In this document: in pieces, positions 11,314 through 22,150 of the stretch | How the letters are laid out: each line of letters opens with the position of its first letter | How positions within the stretch are numbered: the first letter of the stretch is position 1 | NCBI GenBank assembly: GCA_963680875.1 | Contig: OY804586.1 | Span: 56,640,203 to 56,704,202, forward strand | Reading direction: 5' to 3' | Length of the DNA: 64,000 bases | Source of the DNA: Bathymodiolus brooksi | Lineage: Eukaryota > Mollusca > Bivalvia > Mytilida > Modiolidae | The notes under the pieces: model-generated | The model's input: only the letters and a program-made list of their open reading frames with translations | What the model was told of the DNA's origin: nothing | Databases searched by the model: none | Translations under genes and position numbers: made by a program

Positions 11314-11589
11314 GGGACCGACCATTTAACTTGAAGGGGGGTTATGGTTTTTTGTTTCGTTCAGAATTTTTTTTTCGGACAACACAAGTTAGAATATTTT
11401 TTTTTTGTCGCGCAAAGCGCGAATTTTTTTTTCCAAAATTTAACATTAGATTATATGACAAAAACTCTCAAGCAAATTATTTTTCCTCCACCAAAATCAG
11501 AATATTTTTTTCAGCAACATTGGGAATCACAATATTTTTTTTAGAAAAAAAACATAACCCTCCCCCCTTCAAGTTAAATGGTCGTTCCC
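11314..11589. mobile_element. MITE, copy 1, TAA target duplication
   Basis: Inverted ends: GGGACCGACCATTTAACTTG at 11314 and the reverse complement of a matching CAAGTTAAATGGTCGTTCCC ending at 11589. The similarity continues inward as a G run and TTATGGTTTTTT. The element is flanked by TAA at 11311-11313 and 11590-11592. The centre is T-rich with CGCGCAAAGCGCG near 11409-11423. A second copy in the opposite orientation is at 26196-26436, also flanked by TAA. A 3-bp TAA duplication is typical of the PIF/Harbinger superfamily; that placement is inference, as no transposase is present. Confidence 0.85.
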
Positions 11590-11997
11590 TAATGGAGATT
11601 AGAATTGATGACATTATCCATGATTGTTTTGCTATTTGTATTGTGATGTGTGCATAATTGATCAGAATAAAATATATATTACAAAAAATAATCGCAAAGG
11701 ATCTGATAATGCAAATTATTTTTATTTCTTGGCTGGTTGGTTATCTTCATTTACGAAGCCACTTTGCTGATGTAAAATGTTGACATGAATATTCATTGGG
11801 TGTTGATCGGAAATCCAAGGTAACAAACACTGCATTGGACTCTATTGGGAAACATACAGTGTGTATATATACTAATATAATTTGACACAAAAAATTGTAA
11901 ATACCTCTATTCACATATGATTATAATTTTCTAAACACTAGTCCAAAAATTTTGCTTTGTATTTATGACCTGAAATAAGGCATTGAAAACACCACAC

Positions 11998-13111
11998 TCA
12001 TTGAAGCATTGAAGAAATAGAATTCCACTTACATTTTAAACTATTTGATTTCTTGGGGGTACACAAGTACAGAGAATCAAAATGATATTTTTTACAATAC
12101 TTGATATATTCAACACAGTCTTTCCATACTGGGATTTGATTTTTCAATTTACAAACATAAATGAAATACTTAACTATAACTATTAATGTATTCAATATAT
12201 TGAAATATTGACCAGTGAGTACACCAAGTATACATATTTCTGGTGATATAACAAAGTCAATATTACACTTTGTTTGTAAGCAATGTGCAACCTGAAGCCA
12301 AATAAGACGGACATGAGGGCAGTGGAAAAATAAGTGTACCAAGCTTTCTCTAGTTTCAAAACAAAAGCTGCACATTTCAGTTTCAGATAAATTACATTTC
12401 ATCAACCTTTCATTAGTAAAAATAATTCTTAAGTTAATTTTATACTGAAAAGCTTGAAGTTTTGTACTAATAAGAGTTGTGAAAGGTATTGAGTATATAA
12501 TGTGCCAATCCTCTTTTTCAAGTCTAATCTGCCATTTTTCTTGTGATTTTGTAGGATGCACATTATGTTTTTCTAACATCATCTTGTAAAAAGGCTTTGT
12601 AGGCTTTAAAGTATTGTTCAACACTGTCACATATTTGTCACAAACTTTTTCTAATTTGTTATTTACTGCAATAACCTCTTTAAATTTCATGGGTATTGCT
12701 TTCAGTAAACCATTATATTCTAAATAATTTGAAATTATGCCATAGTTGCTTTGAAACTGTTCTAAACTTAGAAACCCACCTTCATTTTTCAATAAATCAT
12801 TAATAAAAAATGCATCCGCTTTTGCCCAATGCTGATATAAAACTGGTTTTCCTCCAATTTTAATTTCCGAGTTTAGCCAAAGTGGTTGGTTTAAAATTTC
12901 CTCTGGGGCTGTGGATGGATTATTACAATACTTGCATAATGTAAAATGACGTCTCACCAAAAAGAATTGAATTTGTTTGCCAATTGATTTAGCCCTGAGG
13001 GAGAGAGATACCAAAGTTTTTCTTCGCCAGATGCATCTACATGTAAATGGTATGATATTAATAGCACCTTCCAAGGACCCTGGTTCAAGGGGTCTAAAAT
13101 TTTCTTGATCA
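11998..13111 (-). pseudogene. L1/Tx1-like LINE ORF2, C-terminal part
   Basis: On the minus strand this piece holds the region after the reverse transcriptase. It begins at KKILDPLNQGPWKVLL, just past the insertion at 13118-14912, then passes into a second frame with QPLWLNSEIKIGGKPVLYQ and DLLKNEGGFLSLEQF. Near the end come WQIRLEKEDWHIIY and KLQAFQYKINLR, then a terminal zinc-knuckle-like CSFCFETRESLVHLFFHCP (CCHC spacing). A frameshift lies near 13000. The last stop is at 11998. These features are characteristic of the C-terminus of L1/Tx1-type LINE ORF2 proteins. Together with 14919-15922 and 22175-23831 it forms one broken element. Confidence 0.85.
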
Positions 13112-13646
13112 GGATACCATACCTGTTAACCCCCCCCCTGCACGGGAGTCTGCTGCGGAAGAGCCTTATCTCCCGCATGGACTGGGTCTCCTGCACAGGA
13201 GACATTAATCTCCCGCACGATCTCCCCCCAACAAAAAAATGTTCTCCCGATTTTGAGGGTCCCTTCCGTCCCTCCTGTCAACTTTCAAAATCTTCCGCCC
13301 GCGAAAAAAATGAAGTACAATAAAATCTTGACCTACATTTTGCGATCAACATTTCTGGAAATTCCCCATTTGGAACTCCCGCGCTCAAGGAAAACACCGA
13401 GAGATACGAATGGTAAAGGTGAATGTCATATTTAATGATATCCGGTTATTGATCTGTTTGACACCTTTACAGTTGAATTGGGTCATGGTGATTAATTAAG
13501 GTGTTGATGATTATACAACAATTATCCACTGATTGACAGTTAATTGGGGATAAGGAAGTGGGCTTGTGGCACACGCTTAGATGATTAGAAGTGTGATAGC
13601 AGCAATTAAAAATAGTTATAAACCGTTGTACAAACAGGAGTCGGAC

Positions 13647-14272
13647 CACAGGGGCTTGTTACGATTTGTTTTCCCCCTAGTACTCTAAAAACCACAAGGG
13701 AGGAATCTAAAATGTCAAATTTTCATACAACACTTTTTCAAAATAGTTTTGTATTGGTGTCTTGACCTCATTCGCCATAACATTGGTACTAAATTGAAGC
13801 TTAATAAATATATTTTTGATATTTCGATTCCTTTTTGTCATCATCTTTACCTATCTGCAACTTTAAAGCAATACTTCACAGAATTTGCAGTGACCTAATC
13901 CATGCTCAATCATGTTTACATGTCAATACGGGCTGAATGCATACGTGCGATTTGATTGGTTGGTTATTTTTAGGTAATTTGTTAACCCCAATTTACTATC
14001 AAGAGTTAGGGATAAGAGTCGCACATGGGTTGAAAGTCTGAAATTCTCATTTTTTCCTCTCATATAGTTAATACATGTATAAATGATAGTTTATTTTAGA
14101 TAGATTTTGATCTGATGAAAGTAATAAATTAAAATACAATATATATCGTTTTAAATCCCGTTTTAAATCACTCACCAATCAACACATTCTTTGCAATCCT
14201 TACCTAAAAATAACTGACCAATCAAATCGCACGTATGAATGGGGGGGGGGGGGATCGTAACAAGCCCCTGTG
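13647..14272. mobile_element. 626 bp element, CACAGGGG ends, 7-bp target duplication
   Basis: Perfect inverted ends CACAGGGGCTTGTTACGAT (13647-13665) and its reverse complement (14254-14272), flanked by GTCGGAC at 13640-13646 and 14273-14279. No open frame of note. Its ends match those of the 2.77 kb helicase element at 16575-19348 (CACAGGGCCTTGTCACTAT) at 15 of 19 positions, and both have 7-bp duplications. The two are probably the same superfamily. It contains a further insertion at 13940-14237 beside a 13-G run (14241-14253). Confidence 0.8.
13940..14237. mobile_element. 298 bp MITE nested in the 626 bp element
   Basis: Inverted arms of about 45 bp: CATACGTGCGATTTGATTGG at 13940 and the reverse complement of CCAATCAAATCGCACGTATG ending at 14237. 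The arms continue inward to TTATTTTTAGGTAA with few mismatches. Flanked by AATG at 13936-13939 and 14238-14241. It could instead be an inner palindrome of the host element; the flanking duplication favours a separate insertion. Confidence 0.65.
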
Positions 14273-14918
14273 GTCGGACAACCTTTGATGCCGAGGAAAA
14301 CTTCTTATTTCGATCAAACGTGCAATGAATTCATCTCGGATTGAGTTGTTATGGCTTGTTTGGGACCAAAGCCGATCAAAGTAGTATATAAGGACTAAGT
14401 TTCAGGATGGAATTGATAAACCACAAAAATGCCGAAACGTATGCTATCACCCAACGCACCAGCAGCAAAGTGACTTTTTAATTTTAGTGCTCTATGACTT
14501 TATTGTTCAGAACATTCTGTCTTTATTGTTATTGCTTTGTTATAACTTTATAATTATGAATGATTACGAATAAATTATAAATACAGTTTTTATCCTTCAT
14601 TCATCATATGAAACACTACTAATAAGACAGAAATGTAAAAAATATATATTGAAATGGTATGCAATTGGTTCAATACTGAAACAAACAAAAGGAAAACATC
14701 AATAAACAATAAAAACACGCATCAAATACGTGGATAAAAAATCTCCAGTTATGAGACCAAATTTCCAGTTGTAGCATAGCAACTCTATCACATGTATGCA
14801 ACTACAAGGTACAATTTTGTGCGTATAAAGGCGACGCACAAAATCTCTCCCTTAGAAGAGTTGGTAGGGGGAGATCTACCCTCCTAGCAGTTCCCAGAGG
14901 TTAACAGGTATGGGATAC

Positions 14919-15922
14919 CTTTAAAGCATGAATGAAGGACTGAATATGGGGCATTTTTAAACCATCATTTGAATAATCACAAATTAATGTAGATTGTTTT
15001 ATTTGATCTGTCTTACCATTCCATATAAATATATAGAAAATGTTCTGTAAAGATTTAATAATATGATCCAGTGGATCTGGTAAAACAGTAAAACACTGTA
15101 CAAGAATAGGCAATGCTAATGTTTTAACAACGGTAATCTTTCCCAAAAGGGATATATTTCTAAGGGACCAATCATTCAAAAGCTTCTTAATCTTTTCTAA
15201 CTTTGAATAGTAGTTATATATGTATCTATCATCCTTAGCAAGAGAATATTGAATACCGAGCAACTTAAATCAGCCAGAATGATTCCATTCAATATCTGTA
15301 TTTGTTTTAAGTTCCAATCCACAGCTCTGTCTGGCCCCAATCCAAACTACCTGTGTTTTATCCAAATTTGCTCTCAGTCCAGAACAGATGGAAAAAAGCG
15401 ATATCATATTTAAAGCTTCATTTAATGAATTCTCATCAACGGCTAGAGACAATGTTGAGTCATCAGCATACTGGCTCACTCAGGGGCTGATAAGAAATTC
15501 CGAGTTATTAATACTGATACCTTTAATCTTTGGATTAAATTTCAATGCAGCACTAAGTAGCTCCACAGCAATTATAAATAAATAAGGAGATAAAGGGTCG
15601 TCATGACGAACACCCCCCTCCTTACTACAAATTTTTCAGATAAATGTCAAACTCTCTACATTTTAATAGTGTTTGAAACCAATAAATAATAGACTCACCA
15701 AAGCCAAAGAACTCTAAAGATTTGGATATAAAAGACCATTCAAGTGAATCAAAGGCCTTTTCAAAATCTAAAAGTATGAGTAGACCAGGTATTTCTTCAT
15801 CCTCACATCTATCAATGAGAACACATACTAATTGGGTACACCAATATATCTACCTTTCATAAAACCCACTTGTGTTTCACTAATAATTGTATGCAAGACT
15901 TGTTTTAATCTTTGTGCAATAC
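14919..15922 (-). pseudogene. L1/Tx1-like LINE ORF2, reverse transcriptase centre
   Basis: Minus-strand reading from 15922: SIAQRLKQVLHTIISETQVG, FMKGRYIG, then LLILLDFEKAFDSLEWSF, GVRHDDPLSPYLFIIAVELL, the catalytic box SQYADDSTLSL near 15460-15479, then NLDKTQVVWIGA, WSLRNISLLGKITVVKTL and FIWNGKTDQI. It ends at ALKVS next to the 13118-14912 insertion. The usual GVRQGDP is GVRHDDP here, and a short insertion just before YADD adds a stop (near 15480). Frameshifts separate the pieces. It is clearly inactive. It continues upstream at 22175 beyond the 6.2 kb insertion. Confidence 0.88.
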
Positions 15923-15984
15923 TAGAAGATAGAGATGCCGACTTATCGTTATTTCGGCCGCCATTTTGTTTTCCGGTAGCTGCT

Positions 15985-16567
15985 GATACATGAAAATGCA
16001 ATTTTTGATGTCAGATTTTTACAGATAATACTATATAAAGATATAATTTTTTTACATTAATTAATTATCTAAACATTGTTTGAAATGTTTAAAACTTTTG
16101 TTTCTTTTAATATGGAATCGTTTAAATATAACGTGTTCGAATCGAAATCGCTGTTTTCGGAATTTTACCATTCGCGGCACGGTTTTTTCACCAGGGTCCC
16201 TCATTTCAATGCCTTGCCCGGCATGTTCCTGACGTTATATAGTTCTATAATTATTATCCAATTAAAGCGCAGATTCGTAGCTTGCGCATGGTCACAGTCG
16301 CTTCCGATTTCCTGAGCATGCTAAACGGAAAATGGTCGTCTCAAAAGTTCCAAGATGAACAAATCAATGAAAAATTTGGAGTAGCGTTCTCCGATGGCGA
16401 TATTTGTATTTTCTGTTACAATATCAACGTAGGAAGCATACCATCTCAACCATATTAGATCGCGAACACAGATGATTTTTAGTATTTAAAACACCCCTAA
16501 ACATGTCTGAAGGAGAACGTCGTACATCGTTGGAAGTGGAAAGTAAATAGTAACGTCAACGACGCTG
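15985..16567. other. left arm of the 6.2 kb insertion, no recognised gene
   Basis: Holds one open frame of 79 codons on the plus strand (16076-16315) with a phenylalanine-rich start and a GFFTRVPHFNALPGMF segment. I do not recognise it and it has no second line of support. The interval ends at the GTTGTAA target duplication (16568-16574) of the nested element. Confidence 0.4.
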
Positions 16568-17856
16568 GTTGTAACACAGGGCCTTGTCACTATCCAGGTA
16601 AATATACTATCAATGTATAAACATATACAAGGGCGGACATCTTTTTTACCCCCGCTCGCTTCAAGTCGTGTTTGTTTTTTAAATTCCTTCTAATATATTC
16701 AAAACCCTGTTTGGTTCAACTCCCAAGACCTTATTCTTTTCAAAAAATATCATGACCTCTCCTCGACTACCTCTTGTGAAGGCGCAGCGGTCGTTTTTGT
16801 CAGGAATTCGCCGGAGTAGAGAACAACATGGACCGAATGTGAAAGTAACAGCGCCACCTATAAAAAAAATGGAAGTTCGGAACTCTCGGGGTTTTAGCTT
16901 TGAGGTAAGGAAAATACCGTTAAGATTCAAACATCATTAAAATAGCGGGACGATTTGAAGTGAAAACTGACATTTTTTTACTTGTACATACAATGAATGA
17001 TAATTTCAGTGTTTCTTGGTAAGATTGATTACAAGAATTGTAAATTCAATGCATATAGATCTCAATATACACATTTTGAGGTGGACAAACAAGAAAATTC
17101 AATACAAAAATGAAAATGACACACATTGACACAATTTAAAATGCACATAATAAATTGGACAAATGTCTTATAAAACGATACAACTACCTTTAGTTTGTAT
17201 CATTATCCTCTGTGGGGGGGGGTTAAAAAAATGATGTGCCTAGACCTGTACTATTATTTGGGGATCAAAATCACTATTTTTTTGAGACCATCATCTTCTT
17301 TCAAATTCACAATTCCTTTGGGGGGGGGGGGGGGGGGGCATTACAAATATTTGGTTCTATTTCACTATTTGTTCAGGTTGATCGAAACCTTGTTTTTTTA
17401 TGGGGCAATTTATAAAAAAAAAACACATTATGTTTTGCTTATTTTAAACCAAAATTGGGCATTTTTGTGTGTGTGTGTGGGGGGGGGGGGGGGGGGAATT
17501 GGTAACAAAAATATTTGTTTGAGTGTATCATGAACCCCCCCTCCCCCTTTTCATAAATATAATTGTGATTGTTAGCAATTCTTTAAAGTCATTGTATGTC
17601 ATTATTGCCACAATAAATTAAATATTCAATTTACATCCCTGTCTGACCCTATTTTTTAGCATTTTATTTTGATTTTGGCTAAAAATGAACCGGTCCACAC
17701 AATTTTTAAAGAATAAATGGATGTGAACCTAGTGATTAATTAAAGTGGCCTGTAATAATTACCATGTATTATTTTATATAACAGTTCTGCATATAAATGT
17801 CAAGCATATTGATTTGTTGTTTGTGTTTTTCAAGATTTGATTAATTTTGATTTTTG

Positions 17857-18112
17857 GTGTATTAATGCCACTTTCAACAATATTTTAGCTATATCATGGC
17901 GACCAGTTTTAGTGGTGGAGGAAGCCGGAGTACCCGGAGAGATCCACCAACCATGGGCAAGCAACTGGTAAAATTTATCACTTGCAGCTGCGAGTCGAGT
18001 GCACCCTTTTTGAATTTACAAAGCCGGGTGCGAACCCTCGCCATATTGGTGATAGGCTTGTACGAGTTGTTAGATCCAACGACCTAACTCATTGAGCCAC
18101 CTGGGCCCCTGT
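17857..18112 (-). repeat. tRNA-derived SINE, minus strand
   Basis: Minus-strand reading starts TGGCTCAATGAGTTAGGTCG (A-box region), then the B-box region GGCGAGGGTTCGCACCCGGC near 18023-18042, and ends CATGGTTGGTGGATCTCTCC and GTGGCATTAATACACC-like sequence at the left edge. The tail is the same as in the 8.2-8.6 kb copy, while the head differs. It is inserted between the helicase frame and the left inverted repeat of the 2.77 kb element. Confidence 0.7.
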
Positions 18113-18313
18113 GTTTTTCAAGAAAAAAACAATACATTACCTATACTATTTCAACAGAAGGAAACCAAATTTTGTAAGTCCACACTATTTGATTTGAGTA
18201 TGGATGACATAGATAGGAGTGAGTCAGGGACTTTTCTATGTAATTCTCCCAAACCCTAGTTTTAATGAAGTTGCAAAGAAAAAGCTTCATTGGCTCTTAA
18301 TCATTTTAAGTCA

Positions 18314-18937
18314 TTACCCAGCAATCTGGTGAATGGCTGCTATAAAATCTGGTTCAGCTTGGCGATGAATGGTACTCAGTTGTACATGGTGAAAACAATT
18401 TCTCACAAATGTAGATTGCACACAGTAGTAACCATCATCATTGTAACTTTGGTTTGCTATGGGAGGCAACTGTAGGAAGTCGCCACATAAAATCATCTGG
18501 ACATCTCCAAATGGGTGGTCACTCTGTCTAATTTTGCTAAGAACATGTTGAACTTGTTCAATCATTTTAAGGCTCAACATGGAAATTTCATCTATAATTA
18601 GGCAGTCCATTGCACAGACATTTCTTTTCAGTTTTTCATGCGATTCCTCTGAGGACAAGAGTTCAACCAATTCATCATTGGTATATCTGCCATCCTTTAA
18701 CCCTAAACATTTATGAATAGTTGTTACCACTTTGATTAGACATTTGGGCAATTTTTCTTGTAAAGTTTGAGCAGCCTTTCCAGTTATTGCTGTTAAAACA
18801 ACATTTTTGGCTTGTTTTTGCAATTGTTCTGCAATACGGGCCACCGTGAAAGATTTACCAGTCCCAGGATATCCAGTTATTAATAAATTGTGCCCACTTA
18901 AGGCCATTTTCAAGGCTTTTTCTTGAATGCTGTCCAT
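18314..18937 (-). CDS. PIF1-like helicase, N-terminal half
   Basis: 207 residues. Walker A GYPGTGKS at residues 22-29 (lysine 28), a TAITGKAAQTL motif at 49-59, TTIHKCLGL at 72-80, Walker B IIDEISML at 114-121 and GDFLQLPP at 152-159: helicase motifs I, Ia, II and III of the SF1B PIF1 family. It stops just after TIHRQAEPDFIAAIHQIAG, where a full protein would continue with motifs IV-VI. The final codons read GCTGG|GTAATG, which could be a splice donor, so truncation and an unread second exon are both possible. The ATG at 18937 is 20-odd residues ahead of Walker A. Family members unwind DNA 5' to 3' using ATP. It lies between the inverted repeats of 16575-19348. Confidence 0.85.
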   Translation of the reverse strand: MDSIQEKALKMALSGHNLLITGYPGTGKSFTVARIAEQLQKQAKNVVLTAITGKAAQTLQEKLPKCLIKVVTTIHKCLGLKDGRYTNDELVELLSSEESHEKLKRNVCAMDCLIIDEISMLSLKMIEQVQHVLSKIRQSDHPFGDVQMILCGDFLQLPPIANQSYNDDGYYCVQSTFVRNCFHHVQLSTIHRQAEPDFIAAIHQIAG

Positions 18938-19359
18938 TTTCTTTAATTTATTATTTCGTCTGTTATTTCCCGCGGTATCTTATACTTAGAAACACGATAA
19001 CTAGCGAGAAAACCAAATATCGAATGGTAAAACCCCGAGAGTTCTGAACTTCCGTTTTTTTATAGGTGGCGCTGTTACTTTCACATTCGGTCCATGTTGT
19101 TCTCTACTCCGGCGAATTCCTGACAAAAACGACCGCTGCGCCTTCACAAGAGGTAGTCGAGGAGAGGTCATGATATTTTTTGAAAAGAATAAGGTCTTGG
19201 GAGTTGAACCAAACAGGGTTTTGAATATATTAGAAGGAGTTTAAAAAACAAACACGACTTGAAGCGAGCGGGGGTAAAAAAGATGTCCGCCCTTGTATAT
19301 GTTTATACATTGATAGTATATTTACCTGGATAGTGACAAGGCCCTGTGGTTGTAACACA

Positions 19360-20565
19360 GGTGTTATCGTAGGTATGTATAAACCTTCTTCTCAATGTTT
19401 TAAACGTACGATTTATTTTTTGCATTGCTTATTTTCAAGTAGTTTATGAAAAACTTCTTGTCAATTTATAATACTTCCAACTTGCGTTCAAAACAAAAGT
19501 AAACAAACCGAAAAAGGGGGGGGGGGGGGGGGGTAAACAGAAATGAAAGTTTTCCTCTAATCCGCTGATTTCCTCTTTTTTTTAAGGAAAATGTTTGGAA
19601 ATAAAATGTTTCTAGCTTGGTCCAAACAACTAGAAAACGAGGGTATGGGCTCTAGAATAGGAGTTTCCTCTTTTTTCATCAGTCAATCACTTTCTTCTAT
19701 TCTATAGTCTGTACAAAATATATATATTTTTTTTATACTAGACTATAGTCTTCACTCTTCAGAAAGTTAATTCTATTCTTATTTTTGTCATGGTGCTACA
19801 TTTTTATTTGTATTTGCCAGCTTCCATGGATACTCGACCATGATTGAATATTTACATACTAAATTCAAATAAAAGTAAACAAAATGTTATAACTTATTGC
19901 ATACATATGTATTTATAGACCAATGAAAAAAAAATACCAGTGTTTCTGCTAATATTCTCGAAAAAGGAAGGTAGTATAAGTAGACAAAACATATATTTTT
20001 ACCTAGGTTATACAGAACAAGGATCTGACTTTAACTTTGTCCAAAAATGTCAATAAAAACTTTGAGGTCAATACCAAAAATTTGAAACTCTGGTAATTTT
20101 TTTTGTCTAATACATTGTGAATTTATATTTATTATAATAGTAGTTATGAACGGATAATAATTACAATGTATACTAGTTAGAACTGTTTCTTTGTGGTCCC
20201 TTCCAGCTTCTGTTGTTTTTTTCCAGTTTACCTGACATTATGCTTTGCTGGTCAAAGACATGTGTGTGATCCAAGCTGGCCTTGGGATATTACCTGAACT
20301 TAGGACTGCAGGATAATATACAGCTGATCATGAGTTCATAATTTATATCATAATGAAATATTTAGTTTTACATGTAGCTGGATTTATTCAGACCACAATA
20401 CATGTGACAATAGATGATGTATTTCAAAAATGCACCAGATATTTCCTGAATAATAAATGAATGAACTTAATATTTTGGTTGTTTTCATTGAACATGTTTT
20501 AAGAAGCAAATTAGAATAGTAATGGGCAAGACTGAAACTTTGACACGGAGAGTAGGGTTAGGTGG
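19360..20565. other. right arm of the 6.2 kb insertion, no gene seen
   Basis: AT-rich sequence with a 17-G run at 19517-19533. No reading frame, repeat pair or RNA gene is supported. It belongs to the 6.2 kb insertion. Confidence 0.4.
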
Positions 20566-20569
20566 TGGG

Positions 20570-20745
20570 TTATGGTGTTTAATGCCACTTTCAACAATAT
20601 TTCAGTTTTATTGGTGGAGTAAACCGGAGTACCTGGAGAAAACCACAGATCTGTTGCAAGTCACTGACGAATTTTATCACACAATAAAGTGTTATCAAGT
20701 ACACCTTAAGTTACCATGAGCGGGATTCGAACGACATGGAGAGTA
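20570..20745 (-). repeat. tRNA-derived SINE fragment, minus strand
   Basis: The left edge GTTTAATGCCACTTTCAACA matches the SINE 3' end reversed; the body has GGTGGAGTAAACCGGAGTAC. The head side carries GAGCGGGATTCGAACGAC, the reverse complement of a B box, near 20717-20734. A further scrap of the same 3' end is at about 20985-21025. Confidence 0.6.
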
Positions 20746-21284
20746 AGATTGAAACAAATTTACTTGCTCAAATTGTAATAAAGGGAAACCTGAATATACA
20801 CAGCATCCTATATAAACAACATAACTTTATTTTAAATAAAGTTCCAGGTTCCAGATGTAGCCTTTTGTAGGAAATGTGTAAACCGTGCAAATAATATCCA
20901 TCTATTTTAAACACAAGCTGATCTTAAGGAAGTTCAGTTTAGAGGTGTTTCACTATCATGCTTGTTGGGTGGTTGATGCATATAGCATCACTTTCAGCAA
21001 TTGTACAGCTACATTATGATTGCAAGACATTGAGGTAGGAAAACAAAAACATCTACATGTATATCAAGCCGACCAGTTAAATTTTCGGCAAAGGGTAGGT
21101 GTCTGGAATCTTCACCCCTTGGGGGGATTACATATTGGTGGTATATATGAAATGAAAAGCATTTAGTTTAAGTTATTAGTTACTTGAGGTTATAGATTTT
21201 TAAAATATCTTTAATTTGGTACCTTGATGATCAAATTCTGACTAGAAATGATGGAGTAATCTTAAAAAACGTAAATTTACGCAA

Positions 21285-22150
21285 CAAATTTTAAAGCAAT
21301 GGCAGCCATTTTGTTTTCAAAATGGCCACCATTATGACAATTATTCCGTAATAAAATGCTAAAGCAAATAAGAGGTCATTGGTACAAACCTACATATCCA
21401 TTTTTTTCAGTGATATTAATTATATTGATAAAAAAATTGATCAAATTATCTTGGAACAGGTTCCCTGTTTGAGGAATTTTATGAAAAAATGGCAGCCATT
21501 TTGAACAAAATGGCCACCATTTCTTACGGATATCATTTTTAGTTTAGAAAATATGAAGCTTTTTGTGTCATTTTTCCATATAACTGCTGTGAAACGGTGC
21601 CATTCTCAAATAGTGTTGAACACTAATTGCACACCCACCTTTATGGATTCATAATTCCACAAAAAGATGTAAAAGGTGATTCATATGTTATAATTGCACT
21701 CAACACAAGTATTTCTACACACAATTTCTTCTATTATGATGTCAGATAAGTTATTTTCTGACAAAATTATGGCAATGTAAGCCATAATGGACCTTTCGGT
21801 CAAGATCAAAAGTGGCTCCGACACATTTTGGACAGTTAAACAAATGGCGAATATTACTTCAAACATGTTCAGTTTCATTTTTCTGACAGAACAACTTATA
21901 ATCTATGGAAAAAAACAAAAGTAGAGACATTATCTGCTGTTTGCACAAAAAATCAGAACTCTAAAACAGTCATTAAAACCATTATTGATGGTGGCCATCT
22001 TGGGAAAATTATTGACCAAAAATAGGCAATTTCAAATGCTCATAACTTTTGAAACTTTCATCCGATTTTTACAAATGAAGGCTCAAAAGTCTTCTTAGAT
22101 TGAGCTCTATCTAATGGTTAAAAAACAGCAAGCTTCCCCTGTAATTGATT
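21285..22150. repeat. repeat with self-complementary ATGGCAGCCAT / ATGGCCACCAT boxes
   Basis: AATGGCAGCCATTTTG is followed by CAAAATGGCCACCATT at 21299-21336 and again at 21489-21522, each pair able to fold back. GATGGTGGCCATCTTGGG occurs near 21988-22005. The rest is AT-rich. No gene is seen. Confidence 0.45.

Larger units (their letters stand above)
13118..14912. mobile_element. 1.8 kb inverted-repeat DNA element inserted in the LINE
   Basis: The ends are CATACCTGTTAAC at 13118-13130 and GTTAACAGGTATG at 14900-14912, a perfect 13-bp inverted repeat. It is flanked by a 6-bp direct repeat GGATAC (13112-13117 and 14913-14918). Removing it with one duplication brings LINE codons ALKVS next to IKKILDPLNQG, with one base lost at the join. 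No transposase frame is present, so it is non-autonomous. Inside are C-rich sequence near 13131-13265 with repeated CTCCCGC motifs, and a nested 626 bp element at 13647-14272. Superfamily undetermined: a 6-bp duplication with CATACC ends does not let me choose. Confidence 0.8.
16575..19348. mobile_element. 2.77 kb DNA element with ~325 bp inverted repeats and a PIF1-like helicase
   Basis: The ends are CACAGGGCCTTGTCACTATC at 16575 and its reverse complement ending at 19348. The inverted repeat continues with high identity for about 325 bp (16575-16902 against 19022-19348), including GGCGGACATC, TCAGGAATTCGCCGG and AACTCTCGGGGTTTTA. It is flanked by GTTGTAA at 16568-16574 and 19349-19355. The interior carries a PIF1-like helicase frame (18314-18937, minus), a minus-strand SINE (17857-18112) and two long G runs (17320-17338, 17479-17496). 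No transposase is recognised. The only obvious coding content is therefore a helicase inside long inverted repeats, which is unlike a Helitron. Confidence 0.85.

Noticed and set aside
11331..11657. Phenylalanine-rich 108-codon frame
   Set aside because: It is the T-rich interior of a MITE.
16679..16940. Frames on both strands in 16679-16940
   Set aside because: They lie in the long inverted repeat; the right-hand copy does not keep them open in the same way.
17195..17533. 112-codon frame with polyglycine
   Set aside because: Created by long G runs; no domain or context.
16575..19348. Helitron
   Set aside because: Despite the PIF1-like helicase there are long terminal inverted repeats and a 7-bp target duplication and no Rep domain.
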